64,000 bases of DNA from Leptolyngbya sp. PLA1. Lineage in GTDB: Bacteria; Planctomycetota; Phycisphaerae; Phycisphaerales; UBA1924. Shown here one piece after another: positions 1 to 7,857 of this stretch. Position numbers and translations under genes: made by a program. A model generated the notes under the pieces. That model was not told where the DNA came from and ran no database searches. It saw only the letters and a program-made list of their open reading frames with translations. Positions within the stretch are counted from its first letter, which is position 1, and the number at the start of each line of letters is the position of its first letter. The stretch is from positions 1 to 64,000 of the forward strand of contig QWIH01000013.1 in assembly GCA_021405315.1 (NCBI GenBank). The letters are read 5' to 3'.

Positions 1-1
1 C

Positions 2-475
2 TCCGGGAAGTCCACGCTGCTTCGCGCCGCCGCGGCGCACGCCCGCACTCTGCGCTGGCGCGTGACCGCTCCGCCGTGGGACCGACCGGGCGCGGCACCA
101 GATCGGCCCGTGATCGACCTTCTGCGCGGCCCGCTCGCGGAGTGCATCGCAAGCCTCGCCCGCGCGGGGCTTGGCGAGCCGGCCCTCTTCGCCCGCACGC
201 CCCGCGAGCTCTCGGAGGGCGAACGCTTCCGCCTTCGCCTTGCTCTGGCGCTGCACGAATCCCAGTCGGACCCCTCCTCCCAGCCTCTGTTGCTCATCGA
301 TGAGTTCGCCAGCGCACTGGACAGGGTCACGGCCCGAACACTCTGCGTGTGCCTGCGACGATGGGCGGCCCGCCACCGGGTGCGCGTGGTGTGCGCCACA
401 GCCCACGACGACGTGGCGGGCTGGCTGAGCCCGGACCTCCGGCTCTCGCTCACTCTCGGGGCGAACCGTGCGTGA
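2..475 (+). CDS. ABC-type ATPase, 5' end outside window
   Basis: The open frame enters from the left edge with the end of a Walker A loop (SGKSTLL) already in frame, so the true start lies upstream. It then shows an ABC-signature-like LSEGERFR, a Walker B plus catalytic Glu (LLLIDEF) followed by a D-loop-like SALD, and a late His (TAHDD) that fits the H-loop. No membrane segment is visible, so this looks like a soluble ABC ATPase rather than a transporter subunit. The stop overlaps the next gene (GNAT fold) by 8 nt, implying co-translation. COG2401 proteins fuse an ABC ATPase to an acetyltransferase domain; here the two are separate adjacent genes. Role unknown; DNA-linked work is inferred from the terminase-like gene downstream. 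Confidence 0.8.
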   Translation, partial: SGKSTLLRAAAAHARTLRWRVTAPPWDRPGAAPDRPVIDLLRGPLAECIASLARAGLGEPALFARTPRELSEGERFRLRLALALHESQSDPSSQPLLLIDEFASALDRVTARTLCVCLRRWAARHRVRVVCATAHDDVAGWLSPDLRLSLTLGANRA

Positions 476-1289
476 CGCGCCCGGTTCCATCGCGCGCGTT
501 GGCATCTCCTCGGGCGCCCACTCCGACCTCGAGGCCCTGCGCAGATTCCACTACTGCTCCGGGAGGCCGAGCCCGCCGGTGCTGGTGCTGCGGGCCCGCG
601 TGGGGCGTGAACTCGCCGGCGTGCTGGTCGTGAGCATGCCCACGCTCAACGGCTGGTGGCGACGAGACGCGTTCGGGCCGGCCTTCGGCTCGCCCGGCCG
701 CGCGAGCGCCGGGAGGCTCAACGCGGCGGTGAGGCTGTTGTCGCGGGTGATCGTCGATCCTCGGTATCGGGGCCTGGGCGTCGGCGCGGCGCTCGTCCGG
801 GCCTATCTGGCCAGGCCGCTCACCCGCTACACGGAGGCGGTCGCGGGGATGGGCGCCTTCTGCCCGCTCTTCACCGCCGCGGGGATGCGCGAGGTGCCTC
901 TCCGCACCCCCGCGCGCGATGCGCGCCTCGCGCGGGCGCTCCGCGCCCTGGGCCTGAGCGCGCACACCCTCGCGGACCCCGTCCTCGCGCGCGTTCGCCT
1001 TCGCGGCAGCGCCACGCTTCGCCGGTCGGTCCGGGCATGGGCCGCCTCCAGCCGCGCCACGCGGGCCCGGGCCGCCGGTCCGCTGGCCCCGTTGCTCCAC
1101 AGCGCCATCAGCCGCCAACTCGCGCCCCCCCGCGTGTACGTGTTCGACGCCGAACGCCCGAGCCGGGCAGGGGGAGACGCATGGAACGCCCACGAAAGCG
1201 GAGGAAGCCTCGCGCCGGGAAGAAGCCCGCCGTCCCGGAATCGCTCCGGCCGATGCCCGGAACGCCCGACGAACTGCACGCCTGGCTGA
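468..1289 (+). CDS. GNAT-fold protein of ABC/terminase-like cassette
   Basis: 273 residues from a GTG that overlaps the upstream ABC gene by 8 nt. The central part has the GNAT acetyl-CoA loop pattern: strand VIVDPRY followed by RGLGVGAALV (about residues 91-108). An early RFHYCSGRP (about residues 24-32) precedes the core. The C-terminal third is Arg/Ala rich. The last 109 nt overlap the start of the terminase-like gene in another frame, an unusually long overlap, so the true end of the functional domain may lie before the tail. Acetyltransferase chemistry is inferred from the fold; substrate unknown. A DNA-base-modifying role like that of phage Mu Mom, which is also GNAT-like, is speculative. 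Confidence 0.75.
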   Translation: MRDAPGSIARVGISSGAHSDLEALRRFHYCSGRPSPPVLVLRARVGRELAGVLVVSMPTLNGWWRRDAFGPAFGSPGRASAGRLNAAVRLLSRVIVDPRYRGLGVGAALVRAYLARPLTRYTEAVAGMGAFCPLFTAAGMREVPLRTPARDARLARALRALGLSAHTLADPVLARVRLRGSATLRRSVRAWAASSRATRARAAGPLAPLLHSAISRQLAPPRVYVFDAERPSRAGGDAWNAHESGGSLAPGRSPPSRNRSGRCPERPTNCTPG

Positions 1290-2773
1290 TCCGTGTGCTG
1301 GGGCTGCGCATCCCCAGGCGGGCCATCACGGAGGGGCACGCATCCCCGTTTGAGTATCTCTCGTGGGCGTTCCTGGGGCCTGAGCAGGGGCCGGACCGCC
1401 CCCTCTGCGATGCGGTGATCTGGGCGAACCGGGGAGGGGGCAAGACGTTCCTGGGCGCGGTCGCGACCGCCCTCGACCTGATCTTCCTCGGCGGCGTGCA
1501 CGTCCGCGTGCTCGGGGGCTCGCTGGATCAGTCCAGGCGCATGTACGCGCACCTCAGGCGACTGTTCGACCCCGACCGGCACCCGGACCTCGCCTCGATG
1601 GTCCGGGGCCGTATCACCGAGCGACGACTCTGCCTTACCAACGGGTCGGAGGTCGAGCTCTTGGCGCAGTCGCAGACCTCCGTGCGGGGCACCCGCGTCC
1701 AGAAGATCCGCTGCGACGAGGTGGACCTCTTCGATCCCCAGGTCTGGGACGCGGTGCAGCTCGCCACGCGCAGCGCCCAGGTGCAGCTCCCCGACGGGTC
1801 CACTCGAACCGTGCGCGGGTCCATCGAGTGCCTCAGCACCATGCACGTGCCCCACGGCGTGATGCACTCGCTCGTCCAGGAGGCCCGCGAAGGCCGACGC
1901 CGACTCTTCCGGTGGGGCGTCATCGACGTTCTGGGTCACTGCGGTCCGGAGCACGCGTGCGCCGACGGCACCGACTCGCCGTGCCCGCTCTGGAACGAAT
2001 GCCGCGGGCGAGCCAAGGCCCGCCCCGAGGACCGCGCCGGACACATCACCATCGAGGACGCCATCGCGCTCAAGCGGCGGGTCTCCCTCCCCGTCTGGGA
2101 AACCGAGATGCTCACGCGGCGCCCGCGCCGGTCGCACGCGGTCTTCCCGGAGTTCGCACGGGCCGTCCACGTCGTGGGCGAAGCGGGACGCGAGCCCGAC
2201 GCCGACGCCACCCTGAGGGCCGGGGCGGTGCTCTGGGTCGCGGGCATGGACTTTGGCATGCGCGGGGCTACCGCCATTCTCTGGGGCGCGCTCGATCGCC
2301 GGGGGGTGCTCTGGATCCTTGACGAGCGCCACATGGAGGGCGTCATCCTGGGCGAGCACGTCGCCGCGATGCAGCGCGGGCTCGAGAGGCCCGGCGTTCC
2401 CGCCTGGCCCCGGCCCGCGTGGACCGCCATCGACCCCTCGGGCCGCTCCGTTGACGGTCAGACGGGCCTGTCGGCGCACGAGGTGCTCAAGCGCGCCGAG
2501 CTGCGCCCCGTCTACACGAACGAGGGCATCTCCGCCGGCATCGCGCAGGTGCGGGCCCGGCTGGCCCCCGCGAGCGGCGACACGCCACGTCTGTTCGTGC
2601 ACGCGCGCTGCGTCAAGCTCATCGAGGCCCTGGAGCGGTACAGCTACCCCAGGCACGACCCGCTGACCGAGAAGCCCGAGAAGGGCGAGTTCGACCACGC
2701 CGCCGATGCGCTGCGATACCTCGTGCGACATCTCGACCGCCCCCGCCCCCAGGCGGCCTCAGGGCTCTATTGA
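1181..2773 (+). CDS. terminase large subunit-like ATPase/nuclease
   Basis: 530 residues from the ATG behind GGGGAG; an open frame runs further upstream but lies over the GNAT gene. The N-terminal ATPase part has Walker A (ANRGGGKT, near residue 85) and Walker B (IRCDEVD, near 178). The C-terminal part has RNase H-like nuclease acidic motifs: GMDFG near 355, AIDPSG, and a final DHAADALRY near 505-513, which is the usual end motif of terminase nucleases. Between them sits a four-cysteine cluster (C254, C260, C268, C274). Terminases package phage DNA into capsids, but no portal, capsid or small-subunit gene is visible here. The partners are an ABC ATPase and a GNAT-fold gene, so a domesticated or non-packaging role is possible. 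Confidence 0.85.
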   Translation: MERPRKRRKPRAGKKPAVPESLRPMPGTPDELHAWLIRVLGLRIPRRAITEGHASPFEYLSWAFLGPEQGPDRPLCDAVIWANRGGGKTFLGAVATALDLIFLGGVHVRVLGGSLDQSRRMYAHLRRLFDPDRHPDLASMVRGRITERRLCLTNGSEVELLAQSQTSVRGTRVQKIRCDEVDLFDPQVWDAVQLATRSAQVQLPDGSTRTVRGSIECLSTMHVPHGVMHSLVQEAREGRRRLFRWGVIDVLGHCGPEHACADGTDSPCPLWNECRGRAKARPEDRAGHITIEDAIALKRRVSLPVWETEMLTRRPRRSHAVFPEFARAVHVVGEAGREPDADATLRAGAVLWVAGMDFGMRGATAILWGALDRRGVLWILDERHMEGVILGEHVAAMQRGLERPGVPAWPRPAWTAIDPSGRSVDGQTGLSAHEVLKRAELRPVYTNEGISAGIAQVRARLAPASGDTPRLFVHARCVKLIEALERYSYPRHDPLTEKPEKGEFDHAADALRYLVRHLDRPRPQAASGLY

Positions 2774-2802
2774 TGCCGCGCCCACGACGCGCAGGACGCC
2801 CA

Positions 2803-3246
2803 TCACTTCAGGCGAACGAGCTTGCCCTTGCGCTTCACGATGTTCTTGTAGTCCCACTGAATCTCGACGGACTTCTTCAGCCAGCGCTTGAGGTCCCTCA
2901 GAGGAATGTCATCAGCAGCGGTGAACCGAGCCGCGGCGGCTTTGAACTTGCTCTTGGGCGGGTCGGCGGGCAGGCCGGGCTCGTCGAAGGATTTCCCGCT
3001 CCAGAACATGAGACGGACGCAGCCGGGCACGCCCCTCGCGCCTCCCTTGAGCTTGTGATAACCGACGATCGGGTTGCCCTCGATGAACCAGACCGGGTGG
3101 CGATGCCAGACCTTGCACTCGGCGCCGGCAACAGGCTTCTTGCCGAAGAAGTGAGCGTCGATCACCCCGGCCAGCGTCTCGCAGATCGCGCGGTCGGCAG
3201 CGGTCTGTGCCTTGTGATACGCGAGTATGTCCGCGGGAAGGGGCAT
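2803..3246 (-). CDS. DUF1801 family protein
   Basis: 147 residues. The sequence matches the DUF1801/YdhG-type alpha-beta fold in pattern: KVWHRHPVWFIEGNPIVGY followed by an aromatic FWSG segment and a Lys-rich helix. Members are small cytosolic proteins of unsettled function, sometimes linked to iron or stress. It ends 29 nt from the terminase-like gene, which converges on it, and lies 36 nt downstream of a small Ala/Pro/Lys-rich gene on the same strand, probably one transcript. No Shine-Dalgarno is evident right before the ATG. Confidence 0.8.
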   Translation of the reverse strand: MPLPADILAYHKAQTAADRAICETLAGVIDAHFFGKKPVAGAECKVWHRHPVWFIEGNPIVGYHKLKGGARGVPGCVRLMFWSGKSFDEPGLPADPPKSKFKAAAARFTAADDIPLRDLKRWLKKSVEIQWDYKNIVKRKGKLVRLK

Positions 3247-3282
3247 GGGTGCGAGTTCGGCGCGGGCAAGCAGGGTCTAACG

Positions 3283-3522
3283 CTACTTCTTGGCGGGATT
3301 CGCAGCGGGCTTTGGCGCGGAGGCAGCCTGCGTGGGAGATGCGGCTGGCTTGGGAGGTGCGGCCGGCGGCTTGACCGCCGCGGACATCGCCTTCACCTGC
3401 CCCGGGAGCTTCTGAGCCGTCTTGAGCAGGTTCTGCATGTTCGCCGAGGGCGGTGCGGCTGGCGCAGCCTTCGGCTGGGGCACACGCAACGACGAGTTCT
3501 TGGAACCGGGCTGGATACCCAT
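3283..3522 (-). CDS. small Ala/Pro/Lys-rich hypothetical protein
   Basis: 79 residues from the ATG preceded by AAGGGAG at good spacing; the frame is open for 31 more codons upstream but those lack a ribosome site. The middle (NLLKTAQKLPGQVKAM) could form an amphipathic helix. The C-terminal half is low-complexity Pro/Ala/Lys ending in NPAKK, resembling disordered basic tails of nucleic-acid-binding proteins. No family recognised. Probably co-transcribed with the DUF1801 gene. Confidence 0.55.
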   Translation of the reverse strand: MGIQPGSKNSSLRVPQPKAAPAAPPSANMQNLLKTAQKLPGQVKAMSAAVKPPAAPPKPAASPTQAASAPKPAANPAKK

Positions 3523-3648
3523 GGCAAGCTCCCTTTCCAGTGGCCCGGCTGGCATCCGAACGCGTGCGGAGTCTACCCAGAATCCACTGGCCGAGTGCGG
3601 GGAGGGGAGCCGCACGTGGTTAGATCCGCATCACACAGGTCGGGGCTG

Positions 3649-4839
3649 TCACACGTACCTCGCCACTTCCTTCGCCACCTCGATCGTGGTGTTCTTCCCG
3701 CCCATGTCGTAGGTCTTGACCTTGCCTTCCTTGATGACGCGTGCGACGGCGGCTTCGAGTCGGGCGGCCATGTCCTTCTCGGTCTTGCCACCCCCGCCGT
3801 GGCCGTCGCCCAGCCAATCGAGCATCATCTTGGCGGTGAGGAGCATGGCGTGGGGGTTGACCTTGTACTGGCCCGCGTACTTGGGGGCGGAGCCGTGGGT
3901 GGGCTCGAAGACGGCGTAGGTATCGCCGAGATTGGCGGAGGGGGCGAAGCCCAGGCCGCCGACGAGGCCGGCGCAGAGGTCGCTCACGATGTCGCCGAAC
4001 ATGTTCTCGGCGACGATGACGCTGTAGTCCTGGGGGTTCTTGAACATCCACATGCAGATGGCGTCGATGTTGGCTTCATCGGCCCAGATCTCGGGGTACT
4101 CCTTGGCCAGCTTCTTGAAGACACGGGTCATCAGGCCGCCGGTCTCGCGGAGGACATTGGGCTTTTCGACGAGGGTGACGCGCTTGCGGCCGGTCTTCTT
4201 CGCGTATTCGAAGGCCTGGCGGCAGATGTTGGTGCAGCCCTGCACGCTCACGATGCGGGTGGAGAGGGCGACGTTCTCGAGCCCCTTGTCCTTCCAGGGC
4301 TTCATCTTGGGGTTGAGGCAGAGCGCGTCGTAGACGGACTGCGGGAGGGGGAAGAACTCCACCCCGCCGTAGGACCCTTCGGTGTTCTCGCGGAACACGA
4401 CCTGATCGATGGGGACGTCCTTCACCTTGCCGTCGGGCCCCGCGGGGTTGGCGATGGAGGTGCCGCGGTAGTTGAGGGGGTTGCCCTCGTAGGACTTGCA
4501 GGGGCGCATGTTGGTGTGGAGGTTGAAGAGCTGGCGGAGGCGGACGATGGGGGAGAAGTAGACGAGCTTCTTGTCCTTGAGCTCGGGGGCGAGCTCTTCC
4601 CTGGCCTCGTCCTGGGGCTTGCTGGTGATGGCGCCGAACAGGCCGCAGGTGGTGGACTGCAGGGTCTTGATCGATCGATCGGGGAGGGCGTTGCCCTCCT
4701 TGCACCAGAACTCCCAGCCGATGTCGGTGTGGATGTATTCGGCGTCGAGCTTGAGGGCATCGAGGACGAGACGAGTGGCTTCCATCACGTCGTTGCCGAT
4801 GCCGTCACCGGGCATCCAGGCGATGCTGAACTTGGCCAT
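3649..4839 (-). CDS. isocitrate/isopropylmalate dehydrogenase family protein
   Basis: 396 residues from the ATG behind AAAGGA; longer in-frame starts lack a ribosome site. Hallmarks of the beta-decarboxylating dehydrogenase family are present: nucleotide-side start AWMPGDGIGNDV, substrate Arg motif TNMRPCKSYEG, FRENTEGSYGG, the metal-site segment SVIVAENMFGDIVSDL and the cofactor loop EPTHGSAPKYAGQY. ENTEG and the overall size fit an NAD-type isocitrate dehydrogenase of the TCA cycle; isopropylmalate or homoisocitrate activity cannot be excluded from motifs alone. Cytosolic, single-gene unit, divergent from the DinB gene. Confidence 0.88.
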   Translation of the reverse strand: MAKFSIAWMPGDGIGNDVMEATRLVLDALKLDAEYIHTDIGWEFWCKEGNALPDRSIKTLQSTTCGLFGAITSKPQDEAREELAPELKDKKLVYFSPIVRLRQLFNLHTNMRPCKSYEGNPLNYRGTSIANPAGPDGKVKDVPIDQVVFRENTEGSYGGVEFFPLPQSVYDALCLNPKMKPWKDKGLENVALSTRIVSVQGCTNICRQAFEYAKKTGRKRVTLVEKPNVLRETGGLMTRVFKKLAKEYPEIWADEANIDAICMWMFKNPQDYSVIVAENMFGDIVSDLCAGLVGGLGFAPSANLGDTYAVFEPTHGSAPKYAGQYKVNPHAMLLTAKMMLDWLGDGHGGGGKTEKDMAARLEAAVARVIKEGKVKTYDMGGKNTTIEVAKEVARYV

Positions 4840-4960
4840 GGCGCGGGTCCTTTCGGGTGCAGAGGTCGCTGGCGCACCGCACGTTTGGGTGCGGGGAGAG
4901 TGTATCAGGCGTTGAGCGGGTGCCGTGGCGCGTGACCCAACGGGGCGGGCGGGACTCAGG

Positions 4961-4966
4961 TATCCT
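4961..4966 (+). promoter_or_regulatory. -10 box TATCCT, leaderless DinB gene
   Basis: TATCCT ends 6 nt before the GTG at 4973, so initiation about 7 nt downstream would start the mRNA at the start codon. No Shine-Dalgarno is present. Confidence 0.5.
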
Positions 4967-4972
4967 CGGCGC

Positions 4973-5503
4973 GTGAACGCGGTCACGATCTATGAGTACC
5001 TGGCAAGGACGCGGGCGAGGATGCTCGACGCGGTTCGGCTGCTGGAACCGGAGCAGCAGCGCCGGGCATTCCCGATCGGCCTGTCCACCATCGCCTCGAC
5101 CGTGACACACATGATGATCTCAGAGGGGTACTACGCGGACCGCCTGCAGGGGCTCGACGTCCCCCCGTATGAGCAGTGGCCGATCAGGTACGAATCCCCG
5201 CCGGATTTGGGCGTCGTCGAACAGGTTTGGCGCGTCCAGACGGACCGCGTGCGGGGGATCGTCGCCGCGGAGCGGGATTGGGCCCGCCCGGTCACGTGGG
5301 TTTCGTTTCCTGATGAGCACGGCCGCCGGAGCCGCATCGGGACCACCTCAGGCGGGTTGTTCACGCAACTGGCGCTGCACGAGGTGCATCACCGGGCCCA
5401 GGTGATGGCGATGCTGAAGCTTCTGGGGGACGACCTGCCGGCCGGCGCGGCGCTCGAGGACCTTGATTTCAACGCGTGGATGTTCGAGCGCGTACCCCTG
5501 TGA
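4973..5503 (+). CDS. DinB-like metal-binding protein
   Basis: 176 residues using GTG at 4973, chosen because a TATCCT box sits just upstream and no ribosome site supports the longer frame. It has the four-helix DinB/YfiT pattern with metal-ligand histidines: THMMISEGYY early and LALHEVHHRAQVMAMLKLLG late, the latter giving the usual HxxxH pair. DinB-like proteins are cytosolic, often thiol-dependent S-transferases or damage-responsive proteins; substrate cannot be predicted. It is followed 20 nt later by a GNAT gene with its own promoter. Confidence 0.85.
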   Translation: MNAVTIYEYLARTRARMLDAVRLLEPEQQRRAFPIGLSTIASTVTHMMISEGYYADRLQGLDVPPYEQWPIRYESPPDLGVVEQVWRVQTDRVRGIVAAERDWARPVTWVSFPDEHGRRSRIGTTSGGLFTQLALHEVHHRAQVMAMLKLLGDDLPAGAALEDLDFNAWMFERVPL

Positions 5504-5512
5504 CGTGGCCGA

Positions 5513-5518
5513 TACCAT
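5513..5518 (+). promoter_or_regulatory. -10 box TACCAT, leaderless GNAT gene
   Basis: TACCAT ends 5 nt before ATG 5524 and no Shine-Dalgarno intervenes, suggesting a leaderless message. Confidence 0.45.
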
Positions 5519-5523
5519 CGCCC

Positions 5524-6561
5524 ATGTCGATCGGCCCCCGAGTCCAGCCCCACGAAGTGCGACTGCGTCCTGTCCTTCCGGATGACCTGCCGTGGCTGTT
5601 CGAGTTGCAGAGGGACCCGGAGGCCAGCCGGCTCGCGGGTGTGAAGCCCCGCACGCGCGAAACGTACTTCGCGGCGTGGGAGAAGATTCTGAAGGATGAG
5701 GCGATCCGGCCGCGGCTGATCGAGCTGGTCGGGCCCGGCGGCCCCGAGCCGGTGGGAGCGCTCTCGATCTTCCAGGCGGAGGGACGCAACTGCACCGGGT
5801 ATTGGATCGACAGGCGCCACTGGGGGCGGGGCATCGCGTCCCGAGCGCTCACGCTGCTGCTGGAGGAAGACGCGAGGCGGCCGATCCATGCGACCGCGGC
5901 GAGGACCAACCTCGCCTCCGTTCGGATTCTCACCTCGCACGGGTTCAGGCTTGTGGGCTACCACATGGGCGAGGAGACGGAGCGCTACGAGGCGCGCGAG
6001 GTCGCCGAGTTTGTCCTCGACGCGACCGAGGCGGACCTGCCCATCGAGCGCTTGTCGCCCCTCGGCCCGACCGAACGCGACCTGGACGACCTTGCGGCGC
6101 TGCTGGTCGACGCGGTGGAGTCCGGGGCCGCGGTGAGCTTCTTGAAGCCGCTGGAACACTCGACGGCGCGCGCCTGGTGGCAGCGCACGCTGAAGGAGAT
6201 GTCGCCCCGGAGCACCATGCTCGTCGCGCGGTCGTGCGGACGCATCGTCGGCACCGTCCAGGCTGTGGCGGCGTGGGCGCCGAACCAGCCCCACCGGGCC
6301 GAGGTTTGCAAGATGATCGTGCATCGGTGCTGCCGCGGCACGGGGTTGGGCCGGCGCCTGATGGACCGCATCGAGCAGGAGGCGGCGGCGGCCGGATTCA
6401 CGCTCCTGACGCTGGATGCGAAGGCCGGCGGCGCGGCGGAACGGCTGTACGCCCGCTGCGGGTGGGCTCGCGTCGGGGAGATCCCCCGCTACGCCCTGGA
6501 CACCGACGGCGTGACGCCCCACGCGACGGTCATCTTCTACAAGGTCGTCGGGGCTCGGTAG
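5524..6561 (+). CDS. tandem GNAT-domain acetyltransferase
   Basis: 345 residues holding two GNAT domains. The first (about 10-160) is RimJ/RimL-like: VRLRPVLPDDLPWLFEL, then acetyl-CoA motif DRRHWGRGIASRAL and the closing SVRILTSHGFRLVGY. The second (about 180-345) has MIVHRCCRGTGLGRRLMD and AERLYARCGWARVGEIP. Single GNAT domains are about 150 residues, so the length fits two. Both acetyl-CoA loops look intact. Likely an N-acetyltransferase for a protein terminus, amine or antibiotic-like molecule; substrate unknown. ATG chosen because a TACCAT box lies 5 nt upstream. Confidence 0.88.
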   Translation: MSIGPRVQPHEVRLRPVLPDDLPWLFELQRDPEASRLAGVKPRTRETYFAAWEKILKDEAIRPRLIELVGPGGPEPVGALSIFQAEGRNCTGYWIDRRHWGRGIASRALTLLLEEDARRPIHATAARTNLASVRILTSHGFRLVGYHMGEETERYEAREVAEFVLDATEADLPIERLSPLGPTERDLDDLAALLVDAVESGAAVSFLKPLEHSTARAWWQRTLKEMSPRSTMLVARSCGRIVGTVQAVAAWAPNQPHRAEVCKMIVHRCCRGTGLGRRLMDRIEQEAAAAGFTLLTLDAKAGGAAERLYARCGWARVGEIPRYALDTDGVTPHATVIFYKVVGAR

Positions 6562-6598
6562 CGTGAGGCAACCGGACCTGCGCCACTCGCGGGGCTGC

Positions 6599-6604
6599 TA
6601 CGCT
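6599..6604 (+). promoter_or_regulatory. -10 box TACGCT of DUF1428 gene
   Basis: TACGCT lies 36 nt before ATG 6641. Unlike its neighbours this gene keeps a leader with a GGAGAG ribosome site. Confidence 0.4.
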
Positions 6605-6640
6605 GCACGGCACGACCATCACGCCACACGGAGAGCACAC

Positions 6641-7015
6641 ATGGCCACGTACGTTGACGGATTCGTCATCCCGATCAAGAAGAAGAACCTGCCCGCGTAC
6701 CGCAAGCTCGCGAAGCTGGGGGCGAAGGTGTGGATGGAGCACGGCGCGCTGCAGTACGTGGAGGCCGTGGGCGACGAACTGAAGACCAAGATGCTCGGTG
6801 CGCCATTCCCGAAGATGGCGAAGCTCAAGGCGGGCGAAACGCTCGTCTTTTCGTTCATCATGTACCAGAGCAAGGCGCATCGGAACCGCGTGAACGCGGC
6901 GGCGATGAAGGACCCTCGCCTCGCGGCGCTGTGCGACCCCAAGAAGATGCCCTTCGACATGAAGCGGTTGGCGATGGGCGGCTTCAAGTCGCTCGTCGAG
7001 GCCGCGAAGCGCTAG
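6641..7015 (+). CDS. DUF1428 family protein
   Basis: 124 residues, ATG behind CGGAGAG. The start YVDGFVIPIKKKNLPAYRKLAK and later the FSFIMYQSKAHRNRVNAA segment match DUF1428 (YbaA-like), a ferredoxin-like dimeric alpha-beta barrel family of unknown activity related to stress-type monooxygenase folds. Cytosolic. The final codons overlap the 3' end of the convergent zinc-ribbon membrane gene by 4 nt. Confidence 0.88.
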   Translation: MATYVDGFVIPIKKKNLPAYRKLAKLGAKVWMEHGALQYVEAVGDELKTKMLGAPFPKMAKLKAGETLVFSFIMYQSKAHRNRVNAAAMKDPRLAALCDPKKMPFDMKRLAMGGFKSLVEAAKR

Positions 7016-7857
7016 CCCGGCGGGCTTTGAGGCTGCTCCGCGCGGCCCAGGGCGGCCTGGCGGGCAACCTCGCGCGCCAGCCGCACGAACAGCACCGCGC
7101 TCCAGACCATGACGCCGGCCCGCATGAGCGTGATAGGCGTGGTGAACCATGGGTACGCGCGCCAGAACCCGCCCGATGGGTTGCCGAACCGGATGGCCAC
7201 CTGGACGGCGACCTGGGAGATGAGGCCCAGCCCCGCCGCGACGAGCGCAAAGACCAGCACCGCCATCAGGGACGCCGCGAGCGGCTCGGAGGGCACCCGG
7301 CGCGCGATCCACATGAGGTAGCGGACCAGCAGGATCATGAACACCACGTGCACCAACTGGGCACCGACGCCGGTAACCGTCTGAAGAACCGGCGGCGCGC
7401 CCGCCCACTGGCCGAAGACCGCAGCGGCGACCTGCAGGACCGCGAGAAAGCCTGCGGCGATCATGAGCGAGACGCGGAGTCCCGAGGCCTGCGACTCCGA
7501 GAGTTGGCCGGGGTCGGAGCGCGCGAGCAGGAATGAGGCGCCCACCTCCGTCAGCACGAGCACGGTCCAGAGCGCGGCCCACACCACCAGGGTTGTCGGG
7601 TTCCACAGATTCGCGCCTGTGAGCGGGGGGAGCACGGACGCGGTGCACGAAGCCAGTGTGAGCGCGACCTGGGCGCCGGCGGTGCAGGCAAGAAGCATCA
7701 GCCCGACGCGGAGGGATCCCAGGTATCCCGGCTCGGCGTAACGCAGCAGGTCGCCCGCGAGGGACCTGGCGACGGGCAGCGAGCACTCCGGGCACCTGGC
7801 GCCGTGGTCCAGCCCGGAGAGGTTGTAGCCGCAGCGGAGGCAGTGGACCGTGCTCAT
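7012..7857 (-). CDS. zinc-ribbon multi-pass membrane protein (paralogue A)
   Basis: 281 residues. An N-terminal zinc ribbon (CLRCGYNLSGL, then CPEC) precedes about six hydrophobic segments. A loop SDPGQLSE is shared with the upstream paralogue (RPDPGQLGE), as is the CGY-L-GL ribbon. The start ATG overlaps the paralogue's stop in an ATGA, so the two are translationally coupled. No catalytic residues seen; function unknown. The pattern looks familiar from planctomycete genomes, but that is from memory. Confidence 0.75.
   Translation of the reverse strand: MSTVHCLRCGYNLSGLDHGARCPECSLPVARSLAGDLLRYAEPGYLGSLRVGLMLLACTAGAQVALTLASCTASVLPPLTGANLWNPTTLVVWAALWTVLVLTEVGASFLLARSDPGQLSESQASGLRVSLMIAAGFLAVLQVAAAVFGQWAGAPPVLQTVTGVGAQLVHVVFMILLVRYLMWIARRVPSEPLAASLMAVLVFALVAAGLGLISQVAVQVAIRFGNPSGGFWRAYPWFTTPITLMRAGVMVWSAVLFVRLAREVARQAALGRAEQPQSPPG

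Noticed and set aside
656-1180. 5' extension of the terminase-like frame
   Set aside because: Arg-rich translation with no similarity, fully overlapping the GNAT gene; the ATG at 1181 has GGGGAG.
827-2731. 634-codon minus-strand frame opposite the cassette
   Set aside because: No recognisable domain; composition is that of a reverse shadow of the GNAT and terminase-like genes.
1-2773. Prophage remnant
   Set aside because: Only a terminase-like gene is phage-related; no integrase, attachment repeats or structural genes are visible, though the left edge is cut.
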